A stretch of DNA of 64,000 nt from Aldrovandia affinis (GCA_029706075.1 JAINUG010000037.1:309501-373500); one strand, 5' to 3'. Positions 11,940 through 24,420 are shown, counted from the stretch's first letter. Numbers and translations are program-made. The notes: a model not told the origin generated them from the letters alone.

Positions 11940-14900
11940 TCAGTCCAGCCGAGCCCCCCGGGCCCCGACGTCGGTCACGTGACACACCTCCACGTCCGCC
12001 CCCAGGTCCCGCAGCACGTCCAGCCAGATCTGCTGCTTCTGGGACAGCCGGTCGCTCGGCCCCTTCACCTCCACCAGCTGAAACGGGAGCAGGGAGATTC
12101 CTGTGAGAGCCCCGTCTCCAGGACAATGGAGAACGCAAGTCCTGCAAAACTGGGTTAACGTGCGTGTGCTGCGGGTCTCCACACAATTCTGTCACCGGGT
12201 GACTGCGGCAGGGTTACAAAGCACAGCAACGTACTCAATTAAGGCGTCAAAAAAACAATACTGAACGCCAGTCGTATAGAAAGGTTAATCCCCCTAAGAA
12301 AACGTATCTCAGTTGTGTGTGTGTGTGATCTGACCTTGTAGGTGTGGTTGCTGGTGTTCCACACCACCAGGTCTGGTAGCCCCGCGCGGCAGTGTCGGTA
12401 GTCCTGGGCCATGCGCCGCACGATTCCCCCCAGGAACGCCCCACCGAGACACGCCACCAGGCTCTGCTCGAGTGGAGGACACGGCTTCAGTGGACAGACT
12501 TGCTCGTGAGCGTAATTATGTACCCTTTCCCCTCCATCTCCGCATCGTACGTCGTACAATCCAAAGCGATTTTATTTTCTATACAATTTTATCCAAAGCG
12601 ACTTACAGTAGTGAACACATACATTTTTCAGTATATGTGGTCCCAGTGGGAATTGAACCCACAACCTAAGCATTGCCAACGCTGTGCTCTACCAACTGAG
12701 CCACAGAGAACCACCAGATACAGATACCGTTTTCAGGACAGAATACAAATGACAACCCTCAAACTACACATAGATCTAGGCTGCTGCTGGTCTGGTGCAG
12801 ATTAAACACACTGATCCTACTTCAGCATGCACGGTTTTACAGCAAAAATGGATGTAGATTTGATTTGGCAGGCGAACTGATCCTGGATCAGCGGTGGCGG
12901 CTGGACGCACAGGCAGGCTGGCTCAGCGTGGAGACGGGTGGGGTACCTGGGCCTGCTGCAGGGAGGAGAAGCACTCCCAGGCGACCAGGGCGCACTTCCT
13001 CCCCTCCTGTGAGCTCCAGCTCTGGGCCAGCAGGGAGCGCAGCGTCTCCACCGAGGCCTCGCTCAGCAGCTCCACCCGCGCCTCTATCGCCTCCCGCCGG
13101 CTCCCATAGAAACAGTCCGTGTGGAGGTCCAGAGGGCAGGTCTGTCCGTGAACAGAACGAACCGCTCAATTCATCAGGGCACCTTCAGTATCAGTGAATA
13201 AATACACTAAAGGTATATTTCAAGACCCTTAATTCTTATAATGAACTTTAATGCCACCCTAGCACTGTAGCCAGTTTAGCAGGAAGAGGTTTTGGAAAAC
13301 AGAATACTGATGTCACTGAATTCACACACACAATCAAACACCTTAAAGAACTCCCCAAGCATTTTCAAAACCTTGGATTTTCCACATTCTTAAATCAAGC
13401 TCCCAGGATCAAGGGACCCGCTGGAATCATGCGTGTCCGTACCTGGTATGGATTTCGGAAGACGTCGGGAATACCCTCCATGAATATGATATCCCACAAC
13501 AGGAGCCCAAACAGAGTGGAAAATGTTAAGCCTTCACCATGAATCCCTAGGGAAAACAGATTTGCTTCATTTAAAAATAATAATAACAACATATCCTTCA
13601 TATCAACATTTATTTTTATGGCTACAATGTTAAATGGATGTTTACCCTCACCCTTCATTCTATAAACACGTTATTTTAAACACTTTTACCCTTTAGAAAA
13701 CCCGTTAAAAAAACCTGCAGATTCCTGACACTTTTCAAAAGAGACATTCATTCTCAACACTATTCAGAGCAAAATTCTTCTTTGCATATGATTTTACATG
13801 TTGGTAAGTCATGTTTTGTCGTACATCCTGAGCGTTCTGGAGTGTTTTCAAATTTTGCGTCTACAGAAATACTATTTCATATACGCGTTTGTCCCAGCTC
13901 GGTTTCTGTGCATATATATTTGAAATAAAGGGAAACTTCATGGTTCAGAGAAAGCTGTACATAACCCTAGCTCTTGAGGGCCCATTCATAAAATAACAGC
14001 AAGGGAGCAGGCCCACCTTGGTCGAACCCGAGCCGACGGTAGTGTTCCAGTGCCAGCTCTTCCACAGAGCACAGGACTGTGGCTTGGCCATCTCCACTGC
14101 CGTCGCCGGAATTCCCTCCCTCCTCGCCAACGGGCATGACAAAGATCGACTTCCCCATCCCTCCAGCGTGTGGGAACAGCTGGCCCCGGATCGTCACCTG
14201 ACCACACAAACGCACGGCCCGGCTCACACAACGCTCACCCTTCTCCAGGCACAACGATTTGTTTTTACATTTTTTGGCATTTCGCAGACACTCTTATCCA
14301 GAGCGACTTAGTGTTTACATTTATTTACATACAATCCATTGATACAGCTGGATATTTTACTGAAGCAATTCAAGTTAAGTACTTTTAGCTCAAGGGCAGT
14401 GCCCCACCTGGGATTTGAACCAGCAACCTCTGAGTTATAAGCCCAGTTCCCTAACCGTTAACACTATACTGCCGCCCAAAGGATCTTCATGGCGCTCCAT
14501 GCAAGGCTTGTGCGGGGGCCGAGGCCTGATTCCCCCCCCGTGTGGACTCACGTGGGTGACGTCCTGCACCTCGACAGCGGGCAGCTCCCTCAGGATCAGT
14601 CTGTACTTCTTGAAGCTGGGAGACTCCTTCATTCTCGCCGCACGCTGGTACAGCGACAGACGGTGACCCGTGCGCACCAGCGGGTCTGACAGGCCCTCTC
14701 GGATGGCGTCGATGGCCTTGGCGAAACGGACGGGGAGAAAAAGCAGCACTGACTCCCTCCGTTTATAAGACAAATTACAGCCCGCACAGTGCGAGACCAG
14801 AAAGACAACATTACTTACAACAGTGTCTCCTAGAAAAGAGACTCATTGTTTTGCACGACTTCTTTTCCGCCTTAACGTAACTATGTGTCAAGCAGAGCAT

Positions 14901-17900
14901 TCGCTGATCCTTTGAGAAGGGTACCAGTTTAATGCTCCCAAAGTGAATTTATAAGCTGCACCACAAAACCATTTCAACCAGGTAGGTCTCCTTCAGATCC
15001 TCATCAGATTTATTTTACAAGACTCTTTAGTATAAAATCAATTGTTTGTGTTTCACGATGAATTCAGCCATAATCTGTTGTTGTTCATTGGCAAAATGGC
15101 AAAACATCTCACACGCTCATTTGTGTTTTAAGGTGAGGGTGTAGGGCGGCTCAGTGTGGTACCAGCTCAGTGCGCTTAAGGTGCTGCTGTAGGTTGAGCG
15201 CCAGCCTGTCCCACCAGCGCCCCCTGCTGTCGGGACAGAACACCGACTGAGACAGTAGCGACCGCAGCTCCACCACCGCTTCCTGCGGAACCAATCACCA
15301 ACCACCCCCCCCCACGGGGATGTGGGACATTTTAATCACAGGAACAGGAAAGTGGTCACACGCACTCATTACATGCAGATGACAACAATAAAAGAGAACA
15401 AAAAACAGACGCGCCCACCCACTGTGGTTTTATGCATAGTGCACAAGAAACTGGCCTTGCCTCGGCCTGGCCTTGAGGGCAGTGCGTATACTTTGGGAGG
15501 AAAGGGTGGCTCCCTCCTTAGCAGTGTTACTGTAGGGTCATTTGTTTTGCCTCTGTGTGTATATATACACGCTGTAGGTGTGAGTTTGTGCACACACACA
15601 CACACACCTCATAGCGCCGTAGCCTCTGCAGGATCTCCACCCCTCGGGACAGGATGCGGGTGTAGGCCCAACCCGTCGTGAAGCAGCGCAGGAACACAGG
15701 CAGTTCCTCCTGGTGCCTAGGGAAATGCACACAATTACTGGATCTCTGAATACATTTACATGCACACTGTGCAGTGTAGTGTAATGGTTAGGGAGCCGGG
15801 CTTGTAACGCAGGGGTCGCTGGTTCGATTCCCAGGTGGGGGCACTGCCGTTGTACCCTTAAGCAAGGTACTTAATCTGAATTGCTTCAGAAAAAAACAAA
15901 TCCAGCTGTATAAATAGATTGTATGTAAAGAAATGTCAATTTAGTAAGTCGCTCTGGATAAGAGTGTCTGCTAAATGCCTAAAATGTAAAATGCACACTA
16001 ATATTCTGACATTAATCCAAATAATCAAGTATTCTGTCTACAGCACGAGTCATGTAAATACTTTCCGATAACCATAATCAGTCATAACCCAAAACATATA
16101 CCCCAATTGTGAGCAACCAGTATATGACATGTGGGATATTCCTATATTGAACTCTTGTAAACAACTTATTTGGCCTCCTGCCTGGAAATAAATTTCCATT
16201 TGTACTTTCTACTTTGCAAGGAACCTTGGGTCATAATTGACTCACTATGATCGTGGCGAACCCAAAAAGCTTGCATTTATGGAGCGAACGGTGTGACACA
16301 TTTTGGTCTATCAGTGACAAAAATATGAATATGCCATTTCAGGACAGAAGAAAAGCACTGCAACAAAAATGTATTTTGAAAAGTTGCTGAGGAAATGAAG
16401 GATCGAGGTTGCATAAAAGTGAGAATTTCTCCGAATAAAATAGTTAGTAGGAAACTCCATGCATGTGCTACAGGGCTTAGAGATAGGTATTTGAAATTGT
16501 TTCACTATTGAGTACTCTCGTGACATTATTATCGACTGCTCTAGATATCTAACGTGAGAATATCTCATGCGTAGACATTTATGTAAATTATTCAACAAAA
16601 GAAAACAAGTGCAATTTGAAATGAATTTACTGAACATGAGAACGGACAAACGAAAAACGGTCTGGAACTTCCACCTCATATGGAAGTGGGTCACTAAAGT
16701 GCATAACCTGAAGCGCCTGTATCATTAACACATACAAGACAGCAAAAAATTCCCCCTGGAATGGTACCCATTGCTCTGTTATGAAAAGACATACACTATA
16801 TGGCCAAAAGTCAGTGGACACCCCTACTAATTATTTGAGTTCTCAGGGTTTGGGATAGGCCCCTTAGTTCCAGTGAAGGGTATTCTTAATGCTACAGGAT
16901 ACGAAGACATCTTAGCCAATTGGGCGCTTCCAACTTTGTGGCAACAGTTTGGGGAAGGCCCTTTGCTGTTCCAGCATGACCGTGCCCCTGTGCACAAAGC
17001 GAGGTCCATAAAGACATGGTTAGACGAGTTTGGTGCAGAGGAACTCGATTAGCCTGCACAGAGCCCTGACCTCAACCCCACTGAACACCTTTGGGAGGAA
17101 TTAGAACGCCGATTGCGAGCCAGGCCTTCTCGTCCAACATCAGTGCCTGATCTCACAGATGCTCTTTTGGCTGAATGGGCACAAATTCCCACAGACACAC
17201 TCCAAAATCATGTGGAAAGCCTTCCCAGAAGAGTGGCAGCTGTCATAGCCGCAAAGGGGGTCCAAAATATTAATTCCCATGGTTTTAGAATGGGATGTCC
17301 AACAAGCTCATATAGGTGTGATGGTCAGGTGTCCACTGACTTTTGGCCATATAGTGTAACAAGGCAAAACACTCATACATCTGCAACGTGTCTCCTCAAT
17401 GGTGGTGCATGTGCAAACACAATATATTGTCAATCCATAAATCTGAACAAAATATGCTTTTAAAACTGTAATAATGTTCAAGGACCATTGGCTCTGGTCC
17501 ACTGTACTGCTTTGGTATATTATGTGCTGTGTTTTTGTGTATTGTGCTCGATGATCTTTAAGTGGCACCGAAAACGAAATTTCCTTAAGGTAACAATAAA
17601 GTAAAGTAAGGATTACAGGACACTCCATTCCTTCATCACCATGCAATTCTTCCCCCACCCTCTTCATATCTCACATTCCCATGATGCAACGCTCCTCACC
17701 TCAGGCCGCAGCTGTTCTTCTGCTCCTGCCAAACACCCTTTGCGCTCGCGTAGAGCTCCAGGGCCTCTTCCCAGTTGCCGGCCTGCATGGCCACCATCAC
17801 CTCCTGCAGGGCGCGCATGGCGGCCTCGTACCTAACAAACAGCATGCAGACAACGCTTTCGGTGACAAACGACGCACGCCAAATACTTCTGGGCTGTTTG

Positions 17901-19281
17901 CTCTGCTCGTAATCACAGGAGAAGCACAGCCTTGGAGGGGGAATATAGGTTTTATTTCCAAGCCAACTAGATTTAATTGCAGCTGAGGAACAATTTCAGA
18001 TTCCTGCAGCTGCCTGAATTTGTTAAGACGACATTGACGAGGGAGGGTAAAGACACAACAGCAGGGGGCGCCGTTGCACAGAAAATCCTGAGACTGGAGT
18101 TCGGCTGGCCCATTAAAGCGAGCATGTACGCAAAGTGCAGAAGAGAACCAAGACCAGGGTCCTCACCCACACCTATGCCACAAATTCAGGGACTTCCTGA
18201 GATCAGCTCGTTCAACCCCAATCCAAACCAGGACCATTTTTAGTAGAATTCGGTTTTTAATCATTTATAGAAAACGTGGACGTGAAGATTTCAAGCTGAT
18301 CGGCAACATCACTCAACATTCAAGCACTTTGAAGTACCTCAGTCGAAAACTTGCTATTTCCAAGAACATTTCAAGAGTTCTCTTTTCTAAATTTGAGCAT
18401 TTTCAGAGACCATGGGACCCCTGCAGGACAATGATACCAAGAGAGACACGAGAGCAAGGTTATTCAATTCCAGGCCGAAATGGCCGCAGTGTCTGCAGGT
18501 ATTTGATCCAACCACGCGATATGCCACCTGATTTCACTAGTGCATAGTGCACAATTAGTGAAATCAGGTGGTGTAGCGCATGGCTGGAGCAAATACCTGC
18601 AGACTCTGCAGCCCTCGGAGGCCTGGAATTGAACAGCCCTGCTCTGAAGTGCACAGGTCCCCACCTGAATCCTGGCTCCCTCTCACCTCATGAGGTCGTC
18701 CCGGTCTTCAAACACCTTCTCCCTGCGCAGGACGGTGTAGGAGGGGAAGGCCAGGCGGCCAGAGGTGACCAGCAGGATGGTGTAGAGCTGGCTCTGCCCG
18801 CCCGCGGCCCCCTCCTCTTCCTCCAGGCCGTCGGTGAGGGAGAAGAGCAGGAGGACGCGGGAGAAGACGGCCCGAGGCCCGAGACGCACTCGCACGCACG
18901 CCCCCGCCAGCTGTCTCGCCCTGCGTGAACGGGCACAGAGGGGGAAACGGGGGTTTGAGGGCGAGGGGTCGCAGGGAGCAGGGCGGGTCTGAGTCTCACC
19001 CAATCCCTCCCTCCCTCACCTCTTGAGGATGACGGCCCCGGTGCCCGCCTGCCCGGGGAGCAGGGTGAAGAGGGAGCGCTGCCGGCCCAGCCGGAGGAGG
19101 CCCGTGACCAGCTGCTGTTTCTGGGCCCCGGGGGCTGCCAGGTGGAACGTCTTGGCCAAGCCTCTCAGCTCTGGAGCAGGAAGCAGCTCCAGCACCTCCC
19201 CCAGATCCTGCAGGTCACTCTCTGAGGCACAGACAATGGGGAAGAGAGGGATATTATTAAGTAAAATGCGCATGTGTGTGC

Positions 19282-19318
<37 letters not shown>

Positions 19319-21747
19319 CAAGATTCAAGATTCAAGATTCAAGATTTCTTTATTGTCATTGTACTGTGCTCCAATATAAAATAGAAATAAATACAAAATA
19401 GACATGGGAGCAAAAGTCTGATACACTGTACATACACCCACACACACACACACACACACTTATTTAAGAAGACCTTCACACCACACACCTGCTACATATT
19501 TCACATGTAAGATAGATATTGCACTTATTATGAAAACAAGAGTGGTTCTGTGTGGCTCAGTAGGTAGAGCATGGTGCTAACAATGCTTGGGTTGTGGGTT
19601 CAATTCCCATTGGGACCACATATACTGAAAAATGTATGCATTCAGTACTGTAAGTCGCTTTGGATAAAACCGTCTGCTAAATGGCATGTTTGTAAGAGTG
19701 GCCTGTTACTGTCCTGGTTTTGGGGGTGGGGTAAGAGAGAGAGTACATGCACCGTTTACCATTCCTTTGCTGTGCGAGACAGCTGATCTTCCACCTTTCC
19801 ATCATGAAAGCAGTGCAGCCACCTGGGGCCACTAAACACATCTGAATGCTCTTGCTATCGGTAGCCCTCCTCTCCTCCAGCTCACCTCTCTGCAGAAACC
19901 CACAGCTGGCCAGCTCCTGAACCACAGGGGTGAGGTCTGAGCCAATCTCAGAGTAATCCAGCCTGCTGACTCGAAGCCAGTGCAGTTTCCTCTGGAAGAG
20001 CCTGACATACAGCATCTGTCCAGCAACTGCAAGAACACAACCACAAGGGGGAGGGGGCGGCACATCACACAGTCAGCACCATCAGAAAGCTACTATGTGT
20101 ATAACCAGTGACAGATCTGAACCAATCAGTGTTTTGCTATGGCAAGCAAAGTATTTTGATTGGCTCATATACCATGAACCATTGATTGATGGCACATGAC
20201 ACATGGCACAGATAACTGCTGTCTGTATTTTAATTCAGCAATTCATTGGAGCCTTTACTTTATTCTGTCTCTCTTGCCCAGCACCTGCAAGCCTTTAGAT
20301 ATGTATGCCAGCATATGTATTCTGTTTGATATAACAGCCTACTGATGAATATGATAACAGCATCCTACATGCGTTTTTATATTGAATTGAACTGAACATT
20401 ATATTGAAATAGTACATGTTTGAGGGAAAAGGTGTGATTGTGGCAGTGTTGTGTACCTGACAGCCGCTGAAAGGTGTGGATGGCTGCCAGGTCCTCCTGG
20501 TTGAAGAGCGACCGGTCATCCTCGTTCTCCAGCACGGCCTCCAGCACGATCAGGAAGTTGCGGAGGTAGTACGGCATTCGTGCCGGCTCCAGGGCCCCCT
20601 CTCCCTCCTTACCCTGGTCGACAGCGGCCTCCGTGAGCTCGGCACGGAGCACAGACACGTCGCCGTCCTCTGTCCCTGCGCAAGGGGCCAGGAGAGCTTC
20701 AGCATCGTAGGGCTCCAGCTTGGAACTTCCCTTCCCTGTTCCTGCGTTTGTATCGGCGTCTGTCCCATTCACGCCATCTTGAGGTAGTGGAGGGCCTTCC
20801 GAGGAGGGGGCAGCATTCTTTTTTGGGTTTCTACTGTCAGACTCCCCTCTCGCTCTCTTGTTCTCGTTTCTGGCAGCAGTGGGCCGTGCTGGTGAGGATG
20901 TCTCTATCCTGGACGCTGCCCTGGCCTTCCTCTTGTTTAGCTGGGACCGGGAAGAAGACCGCAGCAACACAGGCACCACCGGAGGAGGCGACTCGGACAT
21001 TGATTCTTTCTGGTCTGGCCCCTCTCTGCTCCCTGTCTGAGGTCTGTCTATAGAAGAAGCATCCGTCTTCTGAGCAGTGACGTCATCTGCCGCGTCAGTG
21101 TTGCTTGTGTGGCACCTTGGTTTTTTATCGGACTCCTCGTCGCAGCAATTCTCCTTCTGGGAGCTGTTCAGCTCCACACTCCTATCTCCACTCTCGGCCT
21201 CTTCTGGGGCGGTACTGTTCTGTGGGCAGGCTTTTTCCTCACACCCAGGGAACTTCAGTCTCTTTCTGGACAGCTTGGAGGCCAGGCTCCCTAGTTCTAT
21301 ACTCCGAACAAGCTTATCTTCACTATCTGGCCTGGCCTCATGAGTGTCATGTTGCAACAACCCCTGCTTTTTAAAATAAGGACTGGTGGCAGCACTTTTT
21401 TTCTCCTCAGGACATGGTCCTCTATCCTGATTTGGGATGTTACTAGCTGGAGGTGAGGAAGTGGCGCTTTTCTCGCTACCGTTCCTTGAAAAACCGGCAT
21501 CCTTGCGATCATTCCCGTAAAACTTCTGGCACTGCGAGTCGATGTGTTCGTTGATCTTGAACCGGGACACCATCTCACCGCACAAAGGACAGGCCACCTT
21601 AGCTGGAGGAGCATTGTTGAAGAACGCAGCAATAGAGCCGCTGTTCGTCCCGCTTTTGGCTCTGCCATCCCCCCTCCTCTTCGTCAGTGATAAAGTCCGC
21701 CGCGGCTTCTTACCCCTGCTAGCTGGAGATGAGCGTCTCTCAGCCAT
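11940..21747 (-). CDS. FAN1: FANCD2/FANCI-associated nuclease 1, complete, 13 coding exons
   Basis: FAN1 is a 5' flap endonuclease and 5'-3' exonuclease recruited by ubiquitinated FANCD2 for interstrand-crosslink repair. Coding exons, 5' to 3': 21747-20457, 20026-19886, 19221-19020, 18920-18687, 17831-17700, 15716-15608, 15282-15163, 14716-14552, 14197-14017, 13546-13443, 13141-12947, 12463-12335, 12077-11940. All junction phases agree and give 1046 residues (human 1017). Domains: UBZ4 finger with Cys53, Cys56, His68, Cys73; a disordered Ser/Lys/Glu-rich linker to about residue 390; a SAP-like segment ([18 protein letters not shown]) and helical TPR-like repeats ([20 protein letters not shown]); and a C-terminal VRR-NUC domain. 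Its catalytic residues are present: GLPDLVVWN (Asp989) and LVEVKG (Glu1004, Lys1006). The start is the first ATG of an ORF matching the FAN1 N-terminus. The acceptor for exon 12 is the least certain boundary. Confidence 0.96.
12559..12715 (-). mobile_element. tRNA-derived SINE (family B) in a FAN1 intron
   Basis: Inverted copy: the tail complement TTTATCCAAAGCGACTTACA comes first, then TTTTTCAGTATATGTGGTCC, the B-box complement GGAATTGAACCCACAACC and the A-box end ACCAACTGAGCCACAGAGAA. It is a near full-length member of the same family as the copy at 8917. Confidence 0.8.
14255..14478 (-). mobile_element. V-SINE in a FAN1 intron
   Basis: Read on the minus strand it has a tRNA-like head (TAGTGTTAACGGTTAGGG, B-box GGTTCAAATCC). 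The conserved V-SINE core follows (AAGTACTTAACTTGAATTGC, then ATATCCAGCTGTAT), and last the tail CTAAGTCGCTCTGGATAAGA. The copy is essentially full length, between the FAN1 exons at 14017-14197 and 14552-14716. Confidence 0.85.
15771..15993 (+). mobile_element. V-SINE in a FAN1 intron
   Basis: Head GTAGTGTAATGGTTAGGGAG, B-box GGTTCGATTCC, core CAAGGTACTTAATCTGAATT and the shared tail TAAGTCGCTCTGGATAAGAG are all present in order. It is opposite in orientation to the V-SINE at 14255 and to its host gene. Confidence 0.88.
16794..17356 (+). mobile_element. Internally deleted Tc1/mariner transposon with intact ends
   Basis: Terminal inverted repeats start CACTATATGGCCAAAAG and continue to about 28 bases. 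TA dinucleotides flank both ends (16792-16793 and 17357-17358), the expected target duplication. The interior keeps only the C-terminal third of a transposase: a degraded [11 protein letters not shown] block, then [18 protein letters not shown] and [20 protein letters not shown], typical of Tc1-like enzymes. An in-frame TAG replaces the codon before PAQSPDLNP. The 5' part, including the first catalytic Asp, is missing, so it is non-autonomous. It lies in the FAN1 intron between 15716 and 17700. Confidence 0.88.
18451..18645. repeat. Foldback miniature element in a FAN1 intron
   Basis: Two arms of about 88 bases (18451-18538 and 18557-18645) are inverted copies of each other at roughly 80% identity by eye. 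Matching segments include TTCAATTCCAGGCC, GTCTGCAGGTATTTG and CACCTGATTTCACT. The short centre contains the palindrome GTGCATAGTGCAC. It ends about 40 bases from the FAN1 exon 18687-18920. Confidence 0.8.
19272..19459. repeat. Simple repeats: (TG)n, four TTCAAGA units, then (CA)n
   Basis: A TG run (19272-19317) abuts four tandem TTCAAGA units (19317-19345) that lead into TTTCTTTATTGTCATTGTAC, a common fish interspersed-repeat end. A CA run follows at 19435-19459. The block lies just upstream of the FAN1 exon 19221-19020. Confidence 0.8.
19542..19692 (+). mobile_element. tRNA-derived SINE (family B)
   Basis: GTGGTTCTGTGTGGCTCAGT, B-box GGTTCAATTCC, ACCACATATACTGAAAAAT and the tail GTAAGTCGCTTTGGATAAA are all present. 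It is a full copy, antisense to FAN1. Confidence 0.85.
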
Positions 21748-22566
21748 CAGATCTGGACCTTCGTGGCTTACTGTGTTTGGTAGTCGTTGTTAGTTTCCCT
21801 TGCACTGACATCGATAGCCCATGCTAAGCATGTTGTTGTTGTTGTTGACAGCGAGCTACCTAAAAATGAGTACACATACATTACGAATAAATTGCCAGAT
21901 TATTGTGGGCTATAATGCACAAACAAGATACAAAATCAAAGAAATATAACGAGCAAACAAGTATGTTCTTATTAGCTAGCTAACCTGGGACAAAGTTGAC
22001 CTAATTTAGCGAGCAGTACTAACACTATTTGTACAGACTATTGTAATTGGCTTACCTTAGGAAGGTTTAGGTGAACTTGTCATGACCAGAACCAAGAGGT
22101 TCTTGATGATCATTTGTTGTGCATTTCCGTGCTTTTTTCTTCCCGGTTTGCCCGCTTCAAGGCAGCAGTAATCAATCCAGCAAATCCTTTCCAGACTAAA
22201 GAAGTCAATTTCTCAATCGAACAGCATCTTGTTCCAATAGATATCTCCATGACTATGTATCAAAATATTAGTAAATTCACCGTGGTTAAGAGAAGCGAAA
22301 TTCTGAGACGTGTTTTTTTTAAACGGTTATAGATTGGTTTATCGTAACTTGTATACAATATCCAAATCGGTTTGAGCACACACCAATAGATGCAGAGGTG
22401 CGGGAAGATGTTTTGACTTGGTGGTGCTGAAGTCCGAAACGAAAAAATATAACGTTATAATAACGTAACGGTCGGGGATTGAATAGTATTGTATTGTTTT
22501 GTATATGTTTTGTATAATTTTGATGCAGAATTCAGTTCCCTTACATGCCATTTGTAACGTATTGTG
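21748..22566 (-). other. FAN1: FAN1 5' flank
   Basis: This is the upstream side of FAN1 and must contain its 5' UTR and promoter. I see no TATA box or CpG island. There is a GTT run at 21832-21848 and otherwise AT-rich unique sequence. The start codon context is weak (C at -3, G at +4). Confidence 0.4.
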
Positions 22567-23020
22567 CAGTGTTGGGGAGTAGCGGAATTACTAGTTATTA
22601 GTAGCGGAACTACTAATTTAACTATTTTCCAGTAGACTAATGTGTGGTAGTTTAATTACTTCCAAAATCTAGTAGCTTTCAAGTAGTTCAATTATTTTTT
22701 CGTCAAGTAGCGCGGTAGCGTGGACAAAAGTTACAAGTTACATCTGCCCAGCAGCAGTATTATTATATTTATTTTTTTTTTTTTTAAAAAAAAAAAAGAA
22801 ATGTCACGTGACGGTTTGAACGCAGCTGTTTCATTGTGTTTGATTATAACGTGCAGCGGTACTCTGGTAATCATGGACGAGCTGGAACCACCATGGCCAT
22901 ACCTATCGCCATACATGAAACTAATAAAAGAACATGAGAAAATACTGTGCCAACCAAAGCAAAGTTGCTCAACGCATGGAAGACATCAGGCTCGAACTTT
23001 AAAACACATTCAGGTGAGTA
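22567..23020 (+). mobile_element. hAT transposon 5' end with remnant transposase exon
   Basis: The left end reads CAGTGTTGGGGAGTAGCGG, a typical hAT terminus, followed by TA-rich subterminal repeats of TAGTAG type. An ORF from 22873 encodes PWPYLSPYMKLIKEHEK. A neighbouring frame continues as KLLNAWKTSGSNFKTHIQ, resembling the BED-type N-terminus of hAT transposases, so one frameshift separates them. The stretch ends at a consensus donor (CAG then GTGAGT, near 23012). No right terminus was found, so the copy is truncated. Confidence 0.6.
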
Positions 23021-23589
23021 GGTAGCTAGCTAACATTAGGTTGCTAATTTAGCTGGTGTTTTACCATGCAACTCTGACTAACTACGTTAGCTAAAGGGAT
23101 GACTAAATTGAATGTTGAACTTGGGAACTTGTTGAACCAGTTTGTGGCTTTGGTTCGTTTATTAAACATCAACGAGCAAACGTCCTAGCAGGGCTAGGGT
23201 TTCTCTTGGTGGGGCCGAGATAAAAATAATATTTTCATATTATGTGACAGCTAGTTTAGTCTCCATTCACGCGCCAACATTGTAAAGACATACTTATTCT
23301 TAATTTGCATTGACAGATCAGTTCCCTGAAAATATTTTGTTTTCATTGTCAGAGGGAGGTACATACTGTATTTTCAGTATTGAAAATTAAGAAATTGGAT
23401 TACTTTCTTTTACAGTGTTTATTACCAGGTAGTTTTTTATCCAGACCCTTCATAAAGATGAACAAAATATATTGTATAAAATAAACTATGTAAGTAATTC
23501 GCTTTATTTTATGCTCACAAAATGCAGAAAATTATATTCTTTACTAATAATGCATTGGCACGAACCACAATCTAACGGTTCACAAATTA

Positions 23590-23860
23590 TACATTTTTCC
23601 CCCTCAGAAAAATCAAGAATCACAAATATTCACACCCATTATCAGTTCTTTGTGGTTCCTCCCTTGGCCATTATAACAGCAAGTAGTCACCTTCTGTAGT
23701 GTCGTACGTGGTTATGGAACTTCTTGGGGGAGATCCTCAACCATTTCTCCATGCAGAATTGTTCTAGTTCCTTCAGATTCTGCTTTTTTTTTTAGTTCAA
23801 ACCACACATTTTCAATTGGATTCAGGTCTGGACTGAGATGGCCACATCTAACCCTTTTTA
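23590..23860 (-). mobile_element. Tc1-like transposon fragment
   Basis: The segment runs from the cattataacagcaagtagtc part through gaacttcttggggg to ggattcaggtctggactga. It follows the same order of motifs as the Tc1-like element at 39530-40973 (ggattcaggtcaggactttg there). No terminal repeats are visible. Confidence 0.55.
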
Positions 23861-23949
23861 AAAGTTAGCCTGACCTGCTGGCAAATATGGAATTCATTTT
23901 TTTGTATCTGTCAAAATAACTGCATGTACTGTACACTGTAACTAGTGCA

Positions 23950-24420
23950 GTGGTTTACATTTTAAGCATTGGGCAGACGCTCTTATCCAGAGCGACTTAC
24001 AAGATGTGCATAAATACATGGTAGGAATAATCAGTTAGCGCAAGAGATCAGTGCAGTAATACAGCGATAGACATTATTGCAGTCATCTGTGTACCATACC
24101 TGTAACACTGGGAAGAAAAAGGTTAGTAAATGTTTTTTTTAAAAGTTTTTATTTATTTTTTAGATGGAGTAAGGAGGGGTATATAGTGTTGAACACATAG
24201 GCAGTGGTGATGGTAATTAGCTAGATGGACAGAGTTCAGTGGTAGTGGAGTTTGAAAAGGTGGGTTTTGAGTCTCTTGCGGAAGATTCCGCTGTCCTGAC
24301 CGATTGCAGAAGGTCGTTCCACCAGCGAGGGGTCAGGACAGAGAAGAGGCGAGACTGTGAGGTTGAATTGACTGCTGTGAATGTCAATGGAAAATGTATG
24401 ATGCACAGCAGTTTTTTTTT
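23950..24420 (-). repeat. Dispersed element with shared SINE/LINE tail, inverted
   Basis: The tail complement GCAGACGCTCTTATCCAGAG (23971-23990) is followed by the complement of the block seen at 43585-43945. This includes the gttttgagtctcttgcgg, gcagaaggtcgttccaccag and ggtcaggacagagaagag segments. A T-rich run (24411-24430) ends the stretch. I cannot assign a family name. Confidence 0.55.

Noticed and set aside
16311-16694. 127-residue minus-strand ORF in a FAN1 intron
   Set aside because: AT-rich, no recognisable family, no splice or promoter context; chance ORF.
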